Source: Siphonodentalium dalli (taxonomy: Eukaryota; Mollusca; Scaphopoda; Gadilida; Siphonodentaliidae). Taken from it: a stretch of DNA of 64,000 bases. Location of the stretch: assembly GCA_032622095.1 (NCBI GenBank), contig CP136069.1, forward strand, positions 2,639,462 to 2,703,461, written 5' to 3'. Positions 56,921-64,000 of this stretch are shown piece after piece (the first letter of the stretch is position 1; each line of letters opens with the position of its first letter). The position numbers and the translations under genes were made by a program. Under the pieces are notes generated by a model. That model ran no database searches, was not told the DNA's origin, and saw only the letters and a list, made by a program, of their open reading frames with translations.

Positions 56921-57130
56921 TACAGTAATGCCATAAATAATCGACTCCTTAACCACAGCAGAATTATGAGTCATTTTTCAGGATTTAGTCGGAAATATGG
57001 CTTGTTGCCATTCACCAAAAAGCTGAGAGCTTTCCGATGAATGCAACAAGCCATATTTCCGACTAAATCCTGAAAAGTTACCCATAATTCTGCTGTGGTT
57101 AAGGAGTCGATTATTTAGGGCATTACTGTA
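56921..57130. mobile_element. C-family complete palindromic element, longest copy
   Basis: TA + 'cagtaatgccataaataatc' to 'gggcattactg' + TA. The arms extend through 'agtcggaaatatggcttgtt', meeting at 'aaaaagctgagagctttccg'. Confidence 0.9.
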
Positions 57131-57163
57131 ACTCATCGATAACAATGTGAGATCAACTGTTCT

Positions 57164-57295
57164 TTAACCCTTTCAGTGCCAAGTCCGATTTTTGTATCAA
57201 CCCATATTTCCTTGATCATTTTTCAAATTTATTGATTATAATAATGTGATACATTGCGGAAAGAGCTCTAAGAGCTCTTTCCGTGAAAGGGTTAA
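57164..57295. mobile_element. 124-bp TTAA-flanked mini-element
   Basis: TTAA 57164-57167 and 57292-57295 with termini 'ccctttca' and 'tgaaaggg'. An inner palindrome 'aaagagctctaagagctctt' lies at 57260-57280. Confidence 0.65.
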
Positions 57296-57359
57296 AGGAA
57301 AATGGTATCCATTCGGGGACCGGGCAATTGAATGTCAAACTTCAGAAAAAAGAATTTAT

Positions 57360-57975
57360 CATGTGACATCAGCTTGGATCATAGCAACAAACCCTTAGTG
57401 AGCCTCTCATAGACTAAAGCAGACGACACTCAGCAGTGCATGCATGCTTCCATCTGTGTGAGGTGCCATAAGGGTGTATGATGACTGAGTAGTTATCACA
57501 TCAGCTTGGATCATAGAAATAAACCCCATTGTGAGCCTCTCATAGACTGAAGCAGACGACACTCAGCAGTGCATGCATGCTTCCATCTGTGTGAGGCACC
57601 CTAAGGGTAGTTATCACATCAGCTTGGATCATAGAAATAAACCCCATTGTGAGCCTCTCATAGACTGAAGCAGACGACACTCAGCAGTGCATGCATGCTT
57701 CCATCTGTGTGAGGCACCCTAAGGGTAGTTATCACATCAGCTTGGATCATAGAAATAAACCCCATTGTGAGCCTCTCATAGACAGAAGCAGACGACACTC
57801 TGCAGTCCATGCTTCCATCTGTGCGAGGAACCCTAAGGGTGTATGATGACTGAGTAATTATCACATCAGCTTGGATCATAGAAACAAACCCATAGAGAAC
57901 CCCTCATAGATAAAAGCAGACAACACTCAGTGCATGCTTCCATCTGTGTGAGGTGCCCTATGGGATACACATCAC
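57360..57975. repeat. Tandem array of D hairpins, five units
   Basis: 'gcagacgacactc' (last unit 'gcagacaacactc') occurs at about 57419, 57552, 57668, 57787 and 57917. Each is linked by 'atcacatcagcttggatcat' and 'agaaataaaccccattgtga'. The middle three units are almost identical. Confidence 0.93.
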
Positions 57976-58244
57976 ATCAGCTTTGATCATGGATTGTTTC
58001 TTCTTAGATCTGTGTTTTGCTCCTTTTCATTGACGTGAACTCTCCAAATGACCGATATGGATGTGCACACACTTCCAGCGAACGTGTCGTATCGCCGTAT
58101 GTATTACCAAAGTTGTACCGTCTCTCTGAAATATAAATGAACACATATTCACAAGAGTTGTACGATGGGTGCTGCATTACAATGATGTTGTGCGACGGGT
58201 GCTGCGTTACGGTGCCATATAGAACCATGGGCAGGACAGAACAA

Positions 58245-58375
58245 ATCTGTAGGGTGTGTCAAAGGATCAGTCATTCAAAGAGTAAAATCCAAGATGGCTG
58301 CCGGCGGCCATATTTTTCATTAAAAATCGTTCAAATTTGATAGCTCCCATCTACAGGTGATCGCAATCGTGCCTG
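58245..58375 (-). repeat. G-family remnant
   Basis: 'agtaaaatccaagatggct', 'gccggcggccat' and 'agctcccatctacagg' resemble the G array at 62700-63415. Confidence 0.6.
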
Positions 58376-58379
58376 CAAA

Positions 58380-59150
58380 ATTAAAACGAGAGGCCGATCA
58401 CGATCGGCAGATGTTTAACCCATACCTTAGCAATAGCGATTAGCTATAACTGATAATTTTAATAGTCAAAGATATGATCACAGTAATACATATATCAGTA
58501 CCTAACTTAAAATCAAAAGCTCAAATAATTTCAGCAGGTTGTTTATCTTTACCTTCATACAACCACCCCCTAGAGCTCTGTAACATATGTCATCACTCAA
58601 TAACAGATTTCGCTTGGAATGACATCTATTAAAGGTACTCTCATATACTCTGGATATTGGATGTTCACATGGCAATTTATTGATGTCATTGTATTACAAT
58701 AAAATCTTCATATTTTCAAAAACAGGACATCACACCTAATTAATGGTATACAACAAAAACAAATTAGTGTCAATGACAAATTTGTTTTTTAATTAAATAA
58801 TTTTTTTTATTATTATAAAAGTTTTTTAATATTTTTTGCGTGTTAAATTGAATACGGAAATTCAATTGAAAAAGTTAAAAAAAAAATTGAAATTACAAAT
58901 TTAAAACAAAAAAGGGCCATAACTCAGTTAAATATAGTCGGATCAAACCCATATTCGAACTCGATCTGTATTTTCGGCTGAGAAATTCATACACAAAATT
59001 TGGTTCCAATCAAATATAAAATGTTCGAGTTATCGCACCATGCGTAAAGTGTCTACAGACAGACAGACAGACGGACGGACTAACGACGAGTGGTCAATCC
59101 GGACAACGACACTATGTTTACCATACTATGGTATGGGTAAACATAAAAAT
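58380..59150 (-). mobile_element. F-family element, short copy with both ends
   Basis: Starts 'aaaacgagaggccgatcacg' and ends 'tatggtatgggtaaacataa', the complements of the 12108-14125 ends. It has 'cgaactcgatctgtatttt' modules and an (ACAG)n tract at 59055-59083, but is only 770 bp, so it is internally deleted relative to the long copy. Confidence 0.82.
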
Positions 59151-59398
59151 GAACCGGCCATAAATACGGGCTGTAGGGTGTGCCAATGAATTCAAAATTA
59201 AAGATGGCTGCTGGTGGCATTGAAATTCGAAAAAACTTTAATAGTTCCCATCGATAGGTCACCCTGAAGCTACATATAAAGTTTGGTGAAGATCGGATAA
59301 GGGATGCGGCCTGTAAGGTGTGCCGAAGGAAATTGTTGACGGACGCCAACCCATGTCAATAGCTCAAACTTTCCTTTGTAAACAAGCCTGCAAATAGC
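59150..59398 (+). repeat. G-family fragment
   Basis: 'aaattaaagatggctgctgg', 'agttcccatcgataggtca' and 'ggaaattgttgacggacg'. The end 'atagctcaaactttcctttg' is like the G-family end at 63380. Confidence 0.65.
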
Positions 59399-59820
59399 AT
59401 GTCTGTCATTTGCAGAATGAGGTCCCCAGAGGGTGAATTTAGTGACACTATCCTGTATAGCGGGCTAGCATCACTAAATTCACCCTCTGGGGACCTCATT
59501 CTGCTTAGGCCCTCAACTGCTATAGTTGACCTAGAATCAAATTGATGTTCCCCAGTTGAAGTTGGTGATGTTCACCCATTCCAGGGCACCTCGATTATGC
59601 ATTTTATCTGCTGCAAATTAGGGGATATAGAAACTTCCCAAAAGGGAAAACTAAAAACAATGTTTAATTGATACTGTAGATACTTCCCAGAAGATGAGGC
59701 CTAAGCAAATAGCGTGCCTGTCATTTGCAGAATGAGGTCTCCAGAGGGTGAATTTGGTGATGCTAGCCCTCTGGGGACCTCATTCTGCAAATGACAGACA
59801 CGCTATTTGCAGGCTTGACT
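59398..59820. mobile_element. A-family long form, inverted order
   Basis: 'gcctgcaaatagcatgtctg' opens, then an A hairpin and the A body in reverse ('gtgatgttcacccattcc', 'gatgaggcctaagca'), and a second hairpin to 'cgctatttgcaggctt'. Confidence 0.82.
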
Positions 59821-59878
59821 GAAGCTTGTTTGTAAAGTTGAGCTAAAAACACTAAGATTACTAAGAATAATGACACGG

Positions 59879-59985
59879 CGAGAGCTTTCCGATGAATGGC
59901 AACAAGCCATATTTCCGACTAAATCCTGAAAAATTACCAATAATTCTGCTGTGGTTAAGTGGTCAATTACTTTGGGAATTACTTT
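59879..59985 (-). mobile_element. C-family, one half
   Basis: 'gagagctttccgatgaatgg' through 'taattctgctgtggttaagt' to 'gggaattactt', starting at the palindrome centre. The outer end lies next to the reverse transcriptase's 3' UTR. Confidence 0.7.
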
Positions 59986-60049
59986 AACATCTGTAACTGT
60001 ACATCCCAGTAACCAGTTTGGCTTTTATGGGACGGCGGAGAGAGCGCAT

Positions 60050-61755
60050 TTATTTTTCTCTCCTAGTGAGTGCCGCTTTGAATGTTTCTATATCTGCGGC
60101 GTTGACCGTGTCGTCGTCAAGCTTATACCAGTCCAGAATGGTGCGCAGGAATAAGGAATACTTGAACTGGTCTGAGTTTGTTTGAATCGGTTGGAATGAT
60201 TGTTTGTTGTTGGTCTCAGACTTTTCCACAATGTTGGTATAGACACAGTCTTCGTATTTCTTAGCCTTGATCTTCCTTTTCGATGGGTTAGTTTTTTTCA
60301 GGAAGTTATCGGGCGATATTGCGGGGGCCGACCCCTGAACCACTTTGTAAAATAGGGCCAGGCGTTTATTTCTGCGACACTCTTCTAGAGGTGGAAGTTC
60401 CAGATTTTTGAGAATTCTGGTGACGCAGCCCTTATCTCGTGAGGTGTAATCTCTGGTGATGAACCGTGCTGATTTTCTTTGCACCTTTTCCAGCATTGAT
60501 GAATACTTAGCAGTGTGCGGGTCCCAGATTGTTGCGGAGTATTCTGTAATTGGTTTTACCAGAGCAATGTATGCTGTTTTTCTGCATTTTTCTGGGCAGT
60601 GTTGGAGGTTCCTCTTCAAGAAGCCGAGGGTGGAGTTTGCCTTCTTTGTGATGTTGTTTATATGTACGTCCCACTTGAGGTTGGACGCCGAGATAGGGAT
60701 TTGTGGGTACTTCCGCGAGGATTTGGCCGCCCAGTGTATAGAATTTCTGGGTTTTCTGTTGGATGCTCATTATGTAGCATTTGCTGGTGTTGAACCGCAT
60801 CCCCCACTTCTTTGCCCATTCTTCTAGGTTATTCAGATCGTTCTGTAGTATGTTGTGGTCTTCGTAATTGTTGATAGGCCGATAGAGTAGGCAGTCGTCG
60901 GCGAAGAGTCGGACTTGCGATTTAACTGTGCTGGGAAGGTCGTTTATGTGGCACAGAAAAAGCAGCGGTCCTAATACAGTACCTTGGGGTACTCCTGACT
61001 GCACATCAACTTCTCTTGAGAACTCCCCTTCAAGCATGACTCTCATGGATCGTCTGGTTAAGAATGATGTTAGCCAACTATGTATTTGACCATCGATGCC
61101 GTATGTTGTCATTTTGTGAAGAAGCTTGTTGTGGGGCACCGTGTCAAACGCCTTTGAAAAGTCGAGTATGGCTACATCAACCTGCTTTCCGTTGTCGTAT
61201 TTTTGAAGTAGGTCGTGGAGTGTGACTGCCAATTGTGTCTCGCATGAGTATCCAGTTCTGAAGCCATGATTTAGTGATGTTAGGATGTTATTCTGCTCAA
61301 GATGTTTCATGATGTGGCGACATATGATATGTTCCAGAATTTTACAAGGGACTGATGTTAGGGATACCGGTCTGTAGTTTTCTGCCAGGTGCCTGTCTCC
61401 TTTTTTGTAGATACTTGATACGTTTGCCTTCAGCCAATCTTGGGGGAGTTTTCCGGTGTCTAGGGAGAGCTTGAAGATGAGTCTGAGAGCTGGTGCTAGT
61501 TCCTTTGCGCATGTCTTGAGTACTCGGTTGGGTATGCCGTCGGGTCCCGAGGCTTTGTTGGTCTTGAGTCTGTGTAGTAGGACTTCTATGCCTTTGATAT
61601 CCAGCTCGATGTTGCTGATGCTGTCATACTTCTTATCCGGTGGTGTTATGTCCGTCTGATTCAGTGGTTCTTCCTTGGTGAATACGGACTGGAATTGTCG
61701 GATGAGTATTTCGGCTTTGCCTTTGGCGTCATCTATTAAGGTCCCTCTATGTGTC
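60050..61755 (-). pseudogene. Non-LTR retrotransposon reverse transcriptase, 5'-truncated and frameshifted
   Basis: The minus frame from about 61760 carries the RT domain in order: NKASGPDGI, NYRPVSLTS, GFRTGYSCETQL, LDFSKAFD, SGVPQGTVLGPLLF, then FADD (about 60905-60894) in place of the commoner YADD, WGMRFNTSKC and PYLGV. These are the palm and finger motifs of L2/CR1/Jockey-type LINE reverse transcriptases, and all visible catalytic Asp are present. Near 60681-60700 the frame shifts. The other frame continues with 'CRKTAYIALVKPITEYSATI' and 'ILKNLELPPLEECRRNKRLA' to a stop at 60050, the usual C-terminal region. No endonuclease domain upstream, so the copy is 5'-truncated and dead. 3' UTR about 59985-60050. 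Confidence 0.93.
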
Positions 61756-61799
61756 ATTATTCTTTGTAATTTTAGTGTTTTTAGCTCAACTTTACAAAC

Positions 61800-62210
61800 A
61801 AGCCTGCAAATAGCGTGCCTGTCATTTGCAGAATGAGGTCCCCAGAGCATCACCAAATTCACCCTCTGGAGACCTCATTCTGCTTAGGCCTCATCTTCTG
61901 GGAAGTTTCTATAGTATCAAATTAAAATTGTTTTTAGTTACGTTTTCCCATCTGGGAAGTTTCTATATCCCCTAATTTGCAGAAGGTAGAATCCATAATC
62001 GAGGTGCCCTATGGGTGATCATCACCAACTTCAACTGGGGAACTTCAATCTGATCCTAGATCTACCATAGCAGTTGAGGGCCTAAGCAGAATGAGGTCCC
62101 CAGAGAGTGAGTTTAGTGATGCTAGCCCGCTATGCGGGATAGCGTCACTAAATTCACCCTCTGGAGACCTCATTCTGCAAATGACAGACACGCTATTTGC
62201 AGGCTTGGCT
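61800..62210. mobile_element. A-family long form with both terminal ends
   Basis: 'gcctgcaaatagcgtgcctg' opens and 'gacacgctatttgcaggctt' closes. Between are an A hairpin arm, the A body ('agtttctatagtatcaaatt', 'gggtgatcatcaccaac') and a full hairpin at 62085-62180. The first 22 residues of the frame running into the reverse transcriptase come from this element. Confidence 0.82.
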
Positions 62211-62304
62211 AAGCATTCCTGTCTCAACTCAAATTCCCGAAAATCTTTAATCTACATGAACATTCTTCTTGTCCGATTTCATTTAATCAATTTAATTCAT
62301 TAAA

Positions 62305-62530
62305 CATCCATTACCCTGAAGGGAGCCCCACACATATATAGAAGCATATAGAAGAGTGTCGTCTGCTCATGTTTGTCTGGGGCTCTGTATGGGTGAAATT
62401 ATAAAATTGTTAAAGAATACAAGAAAAAATTATTAAAATTGTAAAAAATTGTTAGGCCAATGCATTCTCTTATATATGCGAGGCGAACTATGGTCGACTC
62501 GTATATATAAGAGAATGCATTGGCACAGGG
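62305..62530 (-). mobile_element. D-linker-B composite element
   Basis: 'accctgaagggagccccaca', a shortened D core 'agaagagtgtcgtctgctca', a linker with 'ttgttaaagaatacaagaa', and a B hairpin 62455-62530. Confidence 0.82.
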
Positions 62531-62599
62531 TAAAAAAAGTTATTAAAATCTATGGCCATCATGAATTGATCTTATTTGTCTTGTATGTTTCTATAATAT

Positions 62600-63418
62600 T
62601 TGACGAAAATGAAAGTGTCAATGACACTGCAGCTCAACTTGAAAAGGGAATAATTTCATGTGTTACAGTCAATGGAGTGATTAGGAATGTGGAAAGTTGA
62701 AAGGTTAGTTATGAAAAGAGTAACATCCAAGATGGCCACTGGCAGCAATGTTTTTTTGCCGATTGACCCCAAAATGACTCGTTCCCATTTACATGTCAAT
62801 GTTAACTTCCACGACAAATTTCATGATGATCAGACCAACACTCCAGCCTGTAGTCTGTGCTAATGGAATGAATTTTGAAATCCAAGATGGCTGCTGGTGG
62901 CCATGTTTTTTGGCCGAATTACCCCAAAATGACTCGTTCCCATCTACATGTCAATGTCAACAGCCATGACAAATTTCATAATGATCCGACCAAAGGTACG
63001 ACCTGTAGCCCGCGCCAAAGGATTTAGTCATGCAAAGAGTAAAATCCAAGATGGCATCCATGTTTTTTGGCCAAACGACCCCAGAATTACTCGTTCCCAT
63101 CTACATGTCAATATTAACATCCATGACAAATTTCATAATGAGCAGACAAACAGTACGACCTGTAGCCCGTTCTAATGGATTGAATTTTGAAATCCAAGAT
63201 GGCTGATAGCGAACGACCCCCAAAAGACTCGTTCCCATCTACATGTCAATGTCAACAGCTATGCCAAATGTTATAATGATCCGACCAAAGGTACGTCCTG
63301 TAGCCCAAGCTAAAGGAAATTGTTGACAAATCACACATGCACACACACACTGACAACGGATACCAAGCCATGCATGGCAATAGCTCCAACTTTACAAAGT
63401 AAAGTTGAGCTAAAAAGT
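62600..63418 (+). repeat. G-family element, about four tandem units
   Basis: 'atgactcgttcccat' recurs near 62774, 62929, 63087 and 63227 (here 'aagactcgttcccatc'). Each lies with 'acatgtcaatgtcaac', 'acctgtagcccg' and 'aatccaagatggc'. The end 'ctttacaaagtaaagttgag' is palindromic. The 75-codon frame is a repeat shadow. 63420-63765 holds nothing recognised. Confidence 0.85.
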
Positions 63419-63769
63419 TGTTAATGTCGCTGAATTTTTTATTATGGTGGTTTAAATCGATGTTCGATGCGATGTGAAATCTTCACCCCGATTCGATTTG
63501 ATGTTCGATTTGACGAAAAAATCATGATGTTGATTGCATATTATTATATATAGGCACGATGACTTACGTGGGCAGTATCCGGTATATTTAGGAATCATTC
63601 CGTCATTATGATAGAGTCGTTGGCTAAAACCCGGAGCACTTTTACTGAATGATACACCCCTGAAAATAAATTATAAGCAATTATTATGAAGCGAGAGAGA
63701 GATATCATTTATTTACGTGACATGTGTATGCATAATACAAAATAATGAGAACAATACAATAAACACACA

Positions 63770-64000
63770 TCTATAAGGCCTATATGTCATGCTTAATATA
63801 ATATTAAAACACCCGGCCTATAAGGCCTATATGTCATGCTTAATATAATATTAAAACACCCGGTATATAAGGCCTATATGTCATGCTTAATATAATATTA
63901 AAACACCCGGCCTATAAGGCCTATATGTCTTGCTTAATATAATATTAAAACACCCGGCCTATAAGGCCTATATGTCATGCTTAATATAATATTAAAACGC
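63770..64000. repeat. 47-bp satellite running off the window
   Basis: 'ataaggcctatatgtcatgc' plus 'ttaatataatattaaaacac' and 'ccggcct' step exactly 47 bp (aaggcc at 63775, 63822 and 63869). Nearly identical units. 'aggcctataaggcct'-like junctions make each unit partly palindromic. Confidence 0.97.

Overview
This is a gene-poor, repeat-rich stretch of an invertebrate nuclear genome. A marine mollusc, probably a bivalve or gastropod, is the best guess. The reasons are split exons with GT/AG borders, a tRNA-derived SINE, non-LTR retrotransposon remains, Helitron-like ends, TTAA-target and TA-target mini-transposons, and long non-coding elements with 'cacctgagacgaagtctcc' and (GTCC)n starts of a kind I associate with molluscan genomes. 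The species cannot be named from the sequence. I see no rRNA, no free-standing tRNA, no prokaryotic gene and no CRISPR array.

Only one host gene is clear: the last two coding exons of a LIM-domain protein (+ strand, 18427-18548 and 19162-19258). Its intron and 3' flank hold two oppositely oriented copies of a TTAA-flanked mini-transposon. Protein-coding mobile-element remains are a frameshifted non-LTR reverse transcriptase (60050-61755, - strand), the C-terminal end of another LINE (2835-3297, - strand), and a cysteine-containing transposon-type gene resembling the amplified HMGXB3-like/KDZ-associated families (37028-38330, - strand). The last has one frameshift and one in-frame TGA, and lies between 13-bp inverted ends at 36480 and 38803.

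Layout: 0-6 kb has a 26-bp minisatellite, an 84-bp satellite with a 167-bp higher-order repeat, fold-backs and LINE debris. 6-14 kb has dispersed non-coding elements (called here A, B, D, F and P). 14-24 kb has minisatellites, CT/GTT microsatellites, the LIM exons and several hairpin elements. 24-28 kb is a nested inverted-repeat block with a TTAA-flanked insertion. 28.8-33.2 kb is one 4.4-kb inverted repeat whose loop is a 1.6-kb minisatellite. 34-42 kb has the HMGXB3-like transposon and a 1.2-kb tandem array of about fifteen hairpins. 42-54 kb has a SINE with target-site duplications, Helitron-like ends and P-family copies. 54-64 kb has more TTAA elements, D tandem arrays, the reverse transcriptase, G-family copies and a 47-bp satellite that runs off the window end.

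Labels for families recognised only by internal comparison: A, hairpin with 'gaggtccccagagggtgaa'; B, hairpin with 'caatgcattctcttatat'; C, TA-flanked palindrome starting 'cagtaatgccctaaata'; D, short hairpin with core 'gagtgtcgtctgct'; F, long element starting 'atgtttacccatacc'; G, 'atgactcgttcccatctac'; H, 'aacgcgttttgtcatct'; K, 'accggtg' plus 'tacgattgag'; M, 'gcgttaccatttctgac'; P, 'gggccataactc' modules. The main theme is how these modules nest: B hairpins occur singly, in pairs inside TTAA elements, joined to D by an AT-rich linker, and as a tandem array.
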